NCBI GenBank assembly: GCA_015657535.1 | Contig: JADHZB010002023.1 | Span: forward strand, 2,540-66,539 | DNA: 64,000 nucleotides | Direction: 5' to 3' | Source of the DNA: Nephromyces sp. MM_2019 | Lineage: Eukaryota > Apicomplexa > Aconoidasida > Nephromycida | Shown: positions 45,643 to 62,200 of the stretch, piece by piece | Position numbering within the stretch: the stretch's first letter is position 1 | How the letters are laid out: each line of letters starts with the position of its first letter | Notes under the pieces: generated by a model | Databases searched by the model: none | The model's input: the letters and a program-made list of their open reading frames with translations, nothing else | Told to the model about the DNA's origin: nothing | Program-made: the position numbers and the translations under genes

Positions 45643-47593
45643 ATGTTTAATCATAACAACCCTTTAACTACCTGTAAAATGTAAGTACAGATATTTCATT
45701 TTTATTACTTTATGTAAATTTAAGCAATCTTTTAGATTCATATCTTATTCAACTGCATTTGAACTCATACCTGAATTAAACAATAGTACTCAAAATCACA
45801 TAAAACATACCACAACACTTGCTTTTTTCCACAGTTGTCTTCAGTCTCCACATCGATACACCTGCCCTCGATGCCAAGTACCATATTGTTCAATCGCTTG
45901 CTACAAGGTAACTAGAATCTATAATTTACTTAATTAAACTCACTATGAATCACTCTCATTATTATTTTTGTCCAGAGTCACAGCACTAGATGTGTTGATG
46001 AATTCAATAAGGAACAAGTTTTTGACTCGCTTAAAAGCCAGAAAGTAACAATAGGCGAAAAAAAAGAGTTTGAAAAAATTCTAAATAAATTCCATCAGCT
46101 TAATCTTGATGACCTATCTGAAAATAAAGTTGATAACCAGTCTGAACAAAGTGACATAGACGAAGATCGGATTGAAGACCTTGTCCAGCTGGCAAAAGGT
46201 AAATGTAATTACTTAAGAATTGCATAATGGAGGTAGATACTTATAACTACAGCTCAAATAAATTACACTTTTACTAAATCAGAAAATAAGTTGGATCTAA
46301 ACAGCCTCAATGGCAAAGAATCCAAAATATTTTTTCGAGATCTAAATAGTGGAGTTTTGAAAAAGTATATTGGTAATTTCAATCCCTGGTGGAATAAAGT
46401 CAGCTAAAATCTCAAATCCCCAAAACAGTCTGCACTTATAACCTAACTTTCTATTTCTCAGATTATCTCAGAGGAAGAGACTGAACCTATAAAACACATT
46501 TGTTGCACCAACTCTCGCCAAGCTAATTTCCGAAACTCATTCACTGCCATACATTTAATGTAACTAAATAGTATTGAATACTATTTTTCATGCAACATTT
46601 ATAACCACCAAAATATTTATGTTCTTAGATATTGCTACGTACACCTCATTCGAAGCTGTCATGGGAACTGGTCTGATGATTTGAATTTCACAATCAGTCA
46701 TTTAGACATTGCATGTAGAGTGAGTGGCACTTTTTATACAATAATTCTGCTCTTGTTAGCTTTTCATAATTCTTCTCCAGCCCTTTCTTGATGAATCTTG
46801 CCCACCGGAGTCCATTAACGAAACAATAGACAATATACTACTTCTAAGTTCTAATAATGTAAGTTTTATTTGAGTTAAGGTCCATAAAAATGAATTGAGA
46901 ATTATGCTCAATGTATTTATTATTTATACTTTATATATTACACAGGACTATGATTTTTTCTCGGATGCAATCCTAAATCAAATATGCCTCGTTGATATCA
47001 AACAAATCTTATCTTTCAAAGATTTTTGCCTCAAATCACTAAAGGTAAATTTTTCAGTTTTATTTAGCTCTTCAAATGCTCTATACCTAAATACTACTAA
47101 CTCTTGATCCAGGAACTCAAGGCAATCTTCATTACGAGCCAGAATAAAATTAAAACTAAAGCTAAAACTAGTAAGTTTAATAACTGATACATATTTGCTC
47201 TTTACTATATAAAATTTAACCTTAAAACAAAGAGCAAAACAAATCTGAACCATTTTATATAATTTATGAACCCTTCAGATTTGCAACTTCAGATGAGTAT
47301 CAGAAAGTTAAACTTTCTTTGTTCCTTTGTAGTACATCATTGGGACTTTGTTTACTTGGCAAATCTGAAAGTGAGTTTAAAGAGTATGTAAACAAAAATT
47401 TTTGTTTACATTTTATTTATTTCCTCATTATGTTCAGCTTGAGAACCTTATTAGCTCTCTTGACCTATTAAATCTCTTAAGTGGTTAGTTGACTAATTTA
47501 AATCAAAATAACAATAATTTTGAAACTGTCTCTTCATACATAGATAATAGGACTAACTGGGACACCAAACTAAGCTCAAGGACGATGATATGA
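45643..47593 (+). CDS. ZNHIT2-like HIT zinc-finger protein, 353 aa
   Basis: Twelve exons: 45643-45680, 45835-45907, 45976-46198, 46283-46398, 46462-46559, 46629-46719, 46781-46858, 46946-47044, 47113-47170, 47279-47370, 47438-47483 and 47544-47593. The first two exons join in phase to rebuild a complete HIT finger: TCKICLQSPHRYTCPRCQVP then YCSIACYKSHSTRC. The following CVDEFNKEQVFDSLKS is the sequence that follows the finger in ZNHIT2, and RDLNSGVLKKYIGNFNPWW matches its middle domain. ZNHIT2 works with the R2TP-RUVBL1/2 chaperone in assembly of U5 snRNP and RNA polymerases. The short first coding exon (38 bp) fixes the start: no other ATG gives the CxxC in frame. Confidence 0.85.
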
Positions 47594-49305
47594 ACTAAAG
47601 ATTGTTTGTTTTAAGTATTACATTATTTCCGAGCCATCCTTTATGTAAATTTCATCCGAATTGATATCTATTGAGTATTAAGAATCAATTTAATTTCAGA
47701 TTTTGATTTCATCTTCAAAATTATTTTACCCAGAAATTTTTATAAGGATGTTGTGAAAACTGCTTTTTTATAGCATGTATAATCTATAAATTTGTTTGAT
47801 ACTAACTCATTAAGCCGGAATTTATCCGCAAAATTATAAAGTACAAAACATTGGAATTAACTATGTTTAACATAAAAGAGCACCACGAAAAACTTTATTT
47901 GTGATTTAAGAAAATGAATTCAAAATGTACTAGATTTTATTTTAATAGAAAGACATTGAAACTAATGCCAATTCAATTAAGATTAATATCGTGAAATATA
48001 ATATAGAATAAGCTTCATAATTATCTTTGTACAATTCCACCTTAAATTATTTTAATATTTTCAAATTAATTTCCTTTTATTAGTGCAATTTTTAATCGTC
48101 GTAATTAATATCATTTTGTAATCTTTTTGAGAAATAATTTTATAGGAAGATTTAGTTACTCATTATAATTCAATTTCAGTTAATATAATATTATACATTA
48201 TTTTATAGCATAAGTATCAAATAGGTATCTATGTATGTAATATATTTATGCTCGAATTGAATCAAATATTTAAATTTAAACATGCATCTGACTATGATAT
48301 AGAGCACTGAATATGAGTTTCATAAATATTTATTCCAAAAATAAATGGATGATTATTGAACAAATAATAATTAAAGGTTAGAAGCAAATAATTCTGATAT
48401 TTTGTAATAAACGTGGGTGAGAAGAGGTCCTAGAAAGCTTGAGGATCTTGTACATCTAACTAAGAAGTAATTACAAAATAAAAATATAACTAAGGCAAAA
48501 CAAAAATAATTTTTTGTTACTAGATCTAAATTATAGACGAATACCCAGTCTGTGAAAAAAATTTTTAACACTAATTAATCGACTGTTTTGATTTGAGTAT
48601 CTGAAAAATCAACAAATGAAAAAAAGCATCACGTGTTAAGAATAAGATGACATAAAAAAGTTGCGTAGATGCATTTTTTAAAACTGTAATAATCATTTGA
48701 CACTAAAAAACAAAATGAATATCGTTTTTAAATAGCATTCCCCCCTGGTTTATTCACATCACTCCTATACACTCAAATCGCCTGCTATTTGAAAACTTAA
48801 ATTTTGATAACAATCTTTTTTATTTAGACAGATAATAAACAACTTCAGCACGCACATCTTCCAAATTCAGTTTTTCCCCCATTACTCAAATTAATTAATT
48901 TCATTTTGTTATCTTAAATTTAATGTACTTTGATGAGGCTTAAAGCAACATCGATTATAACAATACAGCTCTAAACATTGAATTTTTTTGCTTTAAATCA
49001 TTCTATTAGTAGATTTAAATATAACTAACCTCCTCCAATCTTAATCATATATCTCTTGATATCTTATCCCCAAACCTAAGATTTCAATCCTCTCAACTGA
49101 GTTGGATTATTAAAAGGAATCTTTTCATTTTTAAAAATTGTTGCTCATTCAAACGACACCCAATCCTCTATAGAATTTTATTCATACATCTGACCCTAAT
49201 CAGGTCATATCACTCTATCTACTCTTTTATTCTAATAATTAATTGCTGGACGGCAGTCATTGCTCTATTGTTAAATACAAGTATTTACATAAAATTAATC
49301 AAAAA
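47594..49305. other. Intergenic, no gene seen
   Basis: About 1.7 kb of AT-rich sequence between two plus-strand genes. A 66-codon minus-strand frame at 48571-48371 is hydrophobic (Phe/Leu/Val) and isolated; not called. The stretch just before Hsp110 should hold its promoter, but no heat-shock element could be recognised with confidence. Confidence 0.5.
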
Positions 49306-52779
<3,474 letters not shown>

Positions 52780-53274
52780 CGTCACAGCAGCAGCTCTTAG
52801 TTATCTCTTGTCTCGATCAAGTTTCATAAAATTTTCATAAACATTCTTTGAATAATTTTTTCATAGCTTCAGCTAATTACATGCATGGTACTCGATCGAT
52901 TCCTAAACATATCCCTAACTATGGCTAATATATTAATTTTCTTTTCAGTTATCATAAACTATGATTTTATAACTTATTCCCTCAACATTTCTTTATCATG
53001 AGATATTTTTGAATTCGAGAGATTATAAAAATTTTGATATTAACCACTTTTGGTACCTCTACGAGGACCTAACTTACCTTCAAATTCTATTATATTAAAA
53101 CTGAAACTATTACATTGAAATATGTAATAAAATTATTAAACTTGATTACATCCAGAAAATAGCCTAGTTTATTGAAAGTTTTACCCACAAGTTTTAAAAT
53201 TAGAGTTGATAAAAATAAAGACTCACAGTAAAAGAGTATTCCTATGTAAAGGTTAAAGAATTTTATATAACTCC
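52780..53274. other. Intergenic between converging genes
   Basis: About 500 bp between the Hsp110 stop and the stop of the giant minus-strand gene. No gene seen. Confidence 0.6.
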
Positions 53275-56200
53275 TTAATAAAGTTTTGATAATCTGGATC
53301 CCAAAGATTTAACACTATCATTTAGCTGTAAATAATAACATTGTAAACAAATTGCTTCAGCTTGAAATCGATAACTAAATTTACTTATTAATATACCTCA
53401 TCAATGAATTGATTCATGCCCGATTTGCCGATGTTTTTAATAACATTGTTGTCAAGGTCAGGGAAATTTTTAATGAAAGGCTCCGCACATATTTGATGAA
53501 TTGATTCGGATGAAAGAATACTTTTATATAACATATCCACATTGGTGATGCTTTCTATGAGCTCACTATATTATATTTTTAAATATCTTAATATATTATG
53601 ATGTGAATCTCATAAAATACTTACAGCTGTTTAGTTGACAGATCTGCGTATTGTATTGATGATCTTGGCTCAGAATACAATTCGGAGGCTTTTTCAATTA
53701 AAATTTTTGGTTGAACTATCTTAGAGATAATTGGTGCTTTAAATTGGTTCATGCTCTGACAAAAAATCAATTTTGTTATACAAGTTTTTAAATCTTATAT
53801 TGAAATTTTTCGAAAGAATGGAAAACATGAATAAATTTGAGATCAATAACCTCAATGATTTTAGAAATTTGATGAAGATCAACATTTTGGATTAGACTCT
53901 CATTTTTGTCCCAAACATCAATTTTTCTAATATTGTTTCTACTGTTGTGGCAGGAGCTATGAGATATAACATATAGTGTTAATTTTAATAGATAAGTGAT
54001 TTTAGCAATTATATACTTTTTTTTTAATGCCTTAGTTATAAGAATTGAGAATTTTCTTTCATTTTCATGTGTTTCATGTGAATTTATTTCAAATTCTTCA
54101 GCATTGTCAACATCCAGTGACATAGATCTCTAAAGAACATAGAAACTAAGTAATTTAAGTAAAAAATGTTAAAGGTAGGTACTTACCATGTAGTGTTCTA
54201 GAACATTTGAGACTGTAGGTGAAAAGAATGTTGGTGTTTTTTGGCAGATTGAAGTCCCTGCCGTGTCAACTGCGTGCGAGTAAGCTAACTGTGCCCAAAA
54301 GTCTGTTTATTATATTAACCATTTGAGTTTTTGTGTAAGTTTCAGATAGATTTTTTAAAATCACGGGCTATAACATTTTTACTTTTCAAAATTTTTACCA
54401 TTATAAATAATATTTCTTGCGTGACTCTTATTGCTATAATCAAGTAATGAGAGTAGTCCTAAAAGATAAAAGTTGCACAATTCATGTTGGCATTAAAAGT
54501 TCATTTTGAAGGGCACTAAAGGTAAATAGCAATTTTTTCTTAATTTACTTGTAAACAATTTCCCAAACTTAGAGCCCAAGTGAATTAAGTTAAAGCTTTC
54601 GTTTGTATGTCGATTATACAACTCTTTGATTTGTTTTTGAATTTCCTGAAAAAGAGATAATTGAATTATTTTTAGGAGCATCACATCGGCTAAGGTTTCG
54701 AGAGAGTCTAATATCTGTACTCTTGCTAATTTACTAACATCACAAGGCTTGATAGCACTTTCTAGCATTATTAGATTTAATTCGTTCTCATAATATTTTT
54801 TTTTTTGATGTAAACCTATTTCATAGATAAATCCTAGATGTTTTTTAACTTCTTTTTGTAATTGACCAGCTAAAGAATCTGAATATTGTTGAAATCTTAT
54901 ATCTTCATCATATTCTTTGTTAGTAATATATTGAATTTGGGCTGATTTTGTTGCCTCGTAAATATTATCCATCAAAACTTGAAACACATTTCTTTCAAGG
55001 CTTCTGTAGCTTGTAACTTCGGATGAAAGCTTAGGCTGATCAAAATTACATTCACACAGAAGTTAATTAGCTCCAAATTTTATGTTTACCAATCCTTACA
55101 TCAGTAAAAGGTAATTGCAAAACTTCAAAGTTAGCGGTTAGACTGATTAAAAATTGCTCTCTATCTTTAATCAAAAACATTTCACGTAGATCTAGCTTTA
55201 AGTTCGAATCTATTTCATACTGAAATTAATTAAAATGGAAATTTTCATAGGCTTTACTAATATAAATTAATTTATACTACCATTTTTAGACTATTATATT
55301 GCCTAGATTGAAGGGCAGAAAACAAGTTGGAAGTTTCATACTCAATATTATCATAACTTGATATTTTTGCATCAGGCTGATAAGAATACATATTGGGTAA
55401 ATAGCTTTTTTCATGAGAAATTCCCTCCAATGTGTTTTCATTGGCTGGTTCAGTAGGTGTTGATAAATTTTTCAAATCAGATGATGTCTTCAAGTCACCC
55501 TTCAGCACAAGAAAATTTAAGACGTTTATTAGCTTCAAACAATTTAAAAAAATTTCATTTACACTAAGTTTGTTGATCCAAAAGTCAATTCCATTTCTAC
55601 CAACTTTGAATATTGTATCAAATATATTATGGTTGCTCTCTTTCAATATATTTTTGGAATGATATGATAAATTTATTAATTTTGAAATGAGTTGACTTGA
55701 TTGTTCCCTCCAATATATTCTTGTATCGTAGTCAATACACTTTATTTGATAGTCTATTTGACTTTCAACCCAATTTTGCATCATTTTAAACTCCTTTAGT
55801 GCTTTATTCTTGATCAATCGAATTTTACATATAATGAGTTGTTAAGGCTATTTATAAGAATTAGATAACGACATTTTTCAAATTTACCTCAGCATCATGT
55901 TTGAATACTTTCAGAAAGTGCTTTAGAAAGCTCTTGCTCTTTATTTCTCTGAGAGAAGTTTTATCATATATAAAAAGCTGCAAAGAATAGTTTGCCACTT
56001 GCTTTAAGATTATTTACCTGAAATATTGTATTTCATTTCCAAACAATCGTAATGCTTTTAATTTAATTTCAATCTGATAAAAGTGTTTATAACAAAACTC
56101 GCTATCTTTGAGTGCACTTTTATTGAAGATCTAAAACCTGTGCTAAGTGTAGCTTTATACTCTTTTTAATTGACATATCTTTTGTCAATAAATTGGATAC

Positions 56201-59200
56201 TTGTTTTAGGAAATTTTCAATTATAACTTTAGATTTATTTGTGAATTCTTTAACATCAGTTTCATATCTAGATTAATAAAACAATTTCAAGCTTATATAT
56301 TTTATTCAATATAATCCAATATAAAATTCGTACTTATCCCAAGAATTTTCTATATTGCTCTCCTTCTTTATAAAATTGACACTTTTAACAGTCACTTTTT
56401 CAACTGCAGATGTGTGTATAGCTATTATTTTCATAATTTCATCATCTTGCAGACTTATCTTGGGTGACTCAATGTTACAGCTGAAGTTATTTATAATTGC
56501 TGGGCATTTTTTACTATTACGGACTATGTTTTTAACGAGTCCTAACTCCAATGACATTATATCAGAAAACTTTTCAAAAGAAATGTCTAATTTTTCACTC
56601 ATATACAGCTCCTAATTAGGGTTTTAATGAAAAATGTCATAAAAATCGAGGTCAAATTAAATAACGTTAATTGAAACTAACCAGTTTTTGTATCTGGTCT
56701 TCAATAAATGAGCTTGACATTTGCTGAATATCTTCAACAAGTTGAGTCTCATATTCACTTATTGATTTTTGAATACTGATCCTCTTTTCACAAAGTTCAT
56801 TTAATACGTCTAGTTGTTTATTCAAGTCACGAATATCCTCACAATCGGAGATATAATAGTCTGGACCCATTTTTGGAGCCAATTTTTTAAGTATTTCTTG
56901 GATTAATGATTCGTATTGCGATATCATTTTTTTAGCTATTACAATAATTGATAAATTCCAGTCCTCTAGTGTATTCAAAACAACGTTTGACCTTAAGTTT
57001 GAAGAGTTTTTGTAGCTATCCACAATGGCCTTGTTTTGTTTCAGGAGTAAAAGTCCAAGAGAGCCAAAAGAAACATTCAATTTTTTTTTTAATAATTTTG
57101 TGTTATCTACTAAGTATTTTGATCCTTTTAAATCAAATTGATTATTCAAATTATCCAATATTTTGATTTGCTCCTTGGTAAAGGTCTCATCAAATCTCAT
57201 TAAATGATGATTGACATTCTTATAGCTATACGAGGATTGCTGAAATTATTCAAGCAAGTGAAAAAAAATTTTTATGTGGTATAAATGCCATATGACATCT
57301 GAATTCCTACCTCTTGAATGTTCATAGAAGAGCTTTTATCCAAAATTTTACTAATGTGGTAGAATAATTTTCAAATAATATGAGTTGTAATATAATTAGT
57401 ATATTCATGAATTAACCTTATTGTATGAAGAGATCGATCTCTTATATTATCACAGTATTGTAAAATACTTGAGCGGAAATCGGATATACTGTAGTCAATT
57501 TCATTGCTTAAGCTACGGAGCTTTTTGTTCTGCTTAACATTTGTTTTAAATTTATCCTTATTAGCCTTACATAAGCTTGTTTCCTTGTTGTTTGCCTGCC
57601 ATTGGATAATCGAAATCCAGAAGTTTAAAACGAGCGTGTATATTCAAGGTATAAATTAACTATTATTTCAAAAATTATCAAAAATATTAAGGCTTAACTA
57701 GTAGGATTTAAATACATCTACCTGTCTTGTTTTGGAAAGCTTATTTTCTAAAGATCTGGTCTCTAAAACATTAAAATAGTGACTAAAGCCTAAGCGAAGG
57801 CTTTCGGGTTCCCCAATGTGTTTATTCAAAGGTTGGCATAGGTAATTTTCATTGTCTTTATTATCTGGACTATTTTTCTTTTTATATTGTGGAAGGTTGC
57901 TTTTGATCGACTCGAGATTAATCAGATGATAGAGCTCTTTCAGCCATTCGTGATGGAATTCTGGTCTATCGATTTGATTCACATTTTTGGTTCTATTTTC
58001 CCAACTCCTGGAGAGCTGTAAAAAGTCAATATAAAAATATATTCTAAGTCGGGATAAAATATTCATAGATCTAAATTTCTACCATATCCTTAACTGAGAC
58101 AACAGAACTTAGGACATCATGATCATATTTTGTCCAAAATTTATCTATAATTGTAGAAAGTTGTGTCCAAATATCTGAGATAGCCTATTACATTATATGA
58201 GAGATTCATATTTGGGATCCCTTAATATTGAGAATCTCGATTTAGAAGTTACCTTTACAATTTGAAAATTTTGAAATTCATGGTCTTCAGAAAAAAGTAT
58301 TCTTCTGCCGTTTAATTCTATCTTTCTGTCTTTTGTATTGTTACCCTATATTAAAGCAGAAGTGTGTAAAAATAAAAACATTTTTGGTATTTAAAGAGTT
58401 ACCCAATCCAAATTAATTAAGTCTTTCAACCCATGCTGAGTAAAGTCCGAGATGAATAAGAATTTATTATTTGTAGATCCCAACAATTGTGTGTCTAAAA
58501 TTTTATCCTTTTTGAAAAAGTGTGACAAAGGTGGCTTATTACCAGTCATATATGAATTGTCTAAAGTATCAAAGAATCTACTTAATAAAATTATTAGCAC
58601 TATGATCACAACAAAAATGATTAAAAAAAATGCTAAAAATGAAAAAGTGAATCCTATTCGATTTTGCCAAGCGACCTCTTGATTAGCTTGGATGCCCAGA
58701 GTAGATAAATGGTAACTGTTAACTGGCATTATAATTCTAGAAGAGTTTAAGAGATTAGGATATAAGGAAATTAGGATTATAAATTGACCTACTCGTTAGT
58801 CAAACAAGAAACTTCTTGAGGTACAGCAGTGATAATTAAATTGTCGGACGAGGATAAGATCTCAAATACATAAGTACCAGCTTCTTGAAATGCATAGTTA
58901 ATAACTTTACTATTATCTCGCTCCGATTCCAAAAGTATACTAGGGTCAAAGTTCTTGTTTGAGTTTAAGAGTGAAGCTTTATTATATTTTAAATCATTAA
59001 CCAAGTTATATTCAAAAGTGTATGTAGTATCAACAACTAAACAAATTATAGTGTTTTGTTTATTCAAGTTGCCAATAACAAGAAGGTCAGGAGCCAGTTC
59101 AATTTCATTCTCGATATGATCATTGTTGATAAAGTTTTTGGAGTAATTAGAACGGGAATATAAGAATTTCTGTTTAAATTAAATAAGTATTTGTTGGTAA

Positions 59201-62200
59201 TTTGGTAGAATGAATCATTATAATATAAATGAAAAATTAAACGAATTGATGTCAACTGTGCACACCATTAGCACTCCTTACCTTGTTTCGGGTAAGATTA
59301 AATGGCTCAGAACCAAAAAGAAATACTTCATCACATTCACAAATTCCTTGTAATTTGAGATACCTTCCCTTTCCACTAGCACAAGAATCAACACAGTTAA
59401 AACGATCCTTACACACCCCAGTGTGATCAAGTATTTGACCGGATCTACATGAAATAAGCCTTGGTATAATACAAGATGAATTCCTTAAGGCATATGTGTC
59501 ATTCTCTAGAGTATTAAGAGATTCTTCAAATGACCTTTAGATGTATTTTGATCAAAAAGAATTTGGTCGTTACATTTAATAATTTAATCCATAAATCGAG
59601 TCAGATGACTCCAATAGACTAAAACATTTGATGTGTTGAATAATTAAAGAGAATCCACATACCATGTTTGACATTGACAAGACTTGTCAATACTATTAAA
59701 TCTCTTGCCATATTCATAGCACTGACAAAACCGGTTTGAACCTTCTTCCTTATAAAATGCATCGTTTCCACAATCCTGGCATAAACTCTGGTTTTAAAAA
59801 GATCATATACATTTTGGATAGGATTGTGTAAATTGTTATTTAAATTGCATAACAATCACTTACGCTATCTTTATGGACATCATAGTCGTTGGTAGCACAC
59901 TTGATGCAATCAGATAAAGCTGTTGCTCCGCTACCTAATGTATAGCTGTTAAAAGGACAAGTAATAGGCTCTCTAGAACCTTTTGGGCAATAATGATCTT
60001 GGGGGCAGATATTATATAATCTTTCTTGGGGTCTAGGCAAGTGTCCAAATCGTAAGGTATCTATGTAAGCGTAACAAGTCTTAAGTTTCGATTCAAAATT
60101 CATCAAATAAAGATATGTAGATACCATCACAAAAGTATCCGTCTGGGCAAACTTCACACTTATCAATCATTTCTGAATTATATGTTTTTCCTGGTGGGCA
60201 ACTTTCACAGCAATCAGTCGAAAATTCATTGTAACATCTTGTCATATTTTTCCGAAAAGCGAGGAAAAACTATATTATAATTGTTTTTATGAAAGGTGTT
60301 TATTCAATTTGATAATTCATAATATATTGAAATGAAAGTGAAAGCTTCAATTAAAAATTTTCTTATAAGACAAATGTATAGATTTTATGATGTTTGAATT
60401 TTTGTTGCTTTTATATCAAATACCTTGTCTCCAGTTTCCAAACAACTTGATGGTTCATGTGATTGAGGAATGCAAATTTCATCAGCAATGCATCGAGTAG
60501 GTAGCTTTATTTCAGAGGAACACCAGTACCCTTCCGGACACATAGAAGGCTCAAATACTTGAAAATTACAAAATGAACCATTGGGACAAAGCTTAGGGCT
60601 TTCACTCCCAGCAGGACAATAATATCCCAACTCACAGGGATAACTTAACAATCCATCACAGTAGAAACCTTAATAGAGTTTTGCATATGAAGTTTTATAT
60701 GGTGGATATGGAGAAGTGAAAGTTGATACATACCTTGAGGACACGTTACACAGCTTTGTTCATAGAATGGTGTCTCAGTCGTACTCTTCATTGTGAGTAT
60801 CTCCCCAGGACTACAATCTTGTGGAAGTGGGGGAGTTTCTGGTTCATAACAATGGGCCATTATGTCTAATCCATATTTTGTAGTGTCATAGAGCTGTAAA
60901 ATGATTATTTTTAGATTCTATAATCTCTATGCTTAAGGCAAAAGCTTACTGAGCAGTCTAGGCACTCTGATGAGCTGGTTATTCCTTCTATCAGTGAAAA
61001 ATATCCTTTTGGACATTTTAGGGGCTCAGTAGCTCCTTCAGAGCAATAGTGGTTTCGAGGACATATTTTTGGATTCTATTAAAAAATGAAATAAAATGGA
61101 ATGGTGATTGGAAATAAGTCAAATTATATGCTTGAATTAAGAACTTCTTAAAATGAAACCAAGAATTAAAAAGCAAGGTAATCCCTGGAAAAATTTACTA
61201 ACTCCTCCTTTTAAGTCACAGAAATTTCCAGCTGAACAAATTTGACAATCTGATAAACTTTGGCCACCTTCTTGAGTTCTGGTATACCCAATGGGGCAAG
61301 GGGTAGGCTCCTTCGCTCCAGAAGGGCAATAATTACCAATTGGGCAGCTTATTCTGGAAAGGTGTGTATCTATAGGTTAAGCAATGACGTTTTATTAAGG
61401 TTCTCTGACTTACATTTTATTAGTTTCAATATTTAGTTGACGTAATTCGCTCATTGATCCACCCATGCATAATTGACCAGCACCACAATTTCCACTTATA
61501 GTTCCAGAAGTGCAATATTGTCCCAATGGGCATGCCAAACATTGAAAAATATCAGTAAGACCTGAAGAACTTACATATGTCCCACTTGGGCACGTTTGTG
61601 CTGGTTTAGCAATTGTAGGACAATATTGGCCAATGGGGCATAGTTGAGGAGATGAATCTCTTGTACAAATAAAACCAAGTTCACAATCCTTACACACACT
61701 TGCGCCTTAAAAAATTAAATAAAAAATATGTAATTACAGCATAAATGAACCAAAGAGTTACCATATTCATCAGAATATTTTCCAATAGGGCATGGGGAGG
61801 GTTCCGTAAAGCCTAAGATCAATATGAATGGCCTTAATAATTAGGTAAGAATGATTAATTATCAAGGAATTTAGACGTGTACATACATTTGTAAATTGTC
61901 AATTAATTAAATCAAAAAATAGTTTTTGGTTAAGATTAAAATTTGCTAATTGTAATAATTTCTATTACCTTCTTGACAGAATTCTCCCTTGCCACATAAG
62001 CCACCAACTATAGCAGTGGGTTGACTTAAGTAAGAAGATGTACTACAATAAAATCCACTTGAACAGGGGATAATCAAATCGCTACCATCACAATAATTTC
62101 CTGCTGGACAATCTTGGCAGCTATTTGATGAAGCAGAAAAATATTTTCCAGAGGTACAAAATGTAGGATTCGACTGAATATATTTAATTATAAAAAGAAA

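Noticed and set aside
48371..48571. 66-codon hydrophobic minus-strand frame
   Set aside because: Phe/Leu/Val runs of this kind are common by chance in AT-rich DNA; no context.
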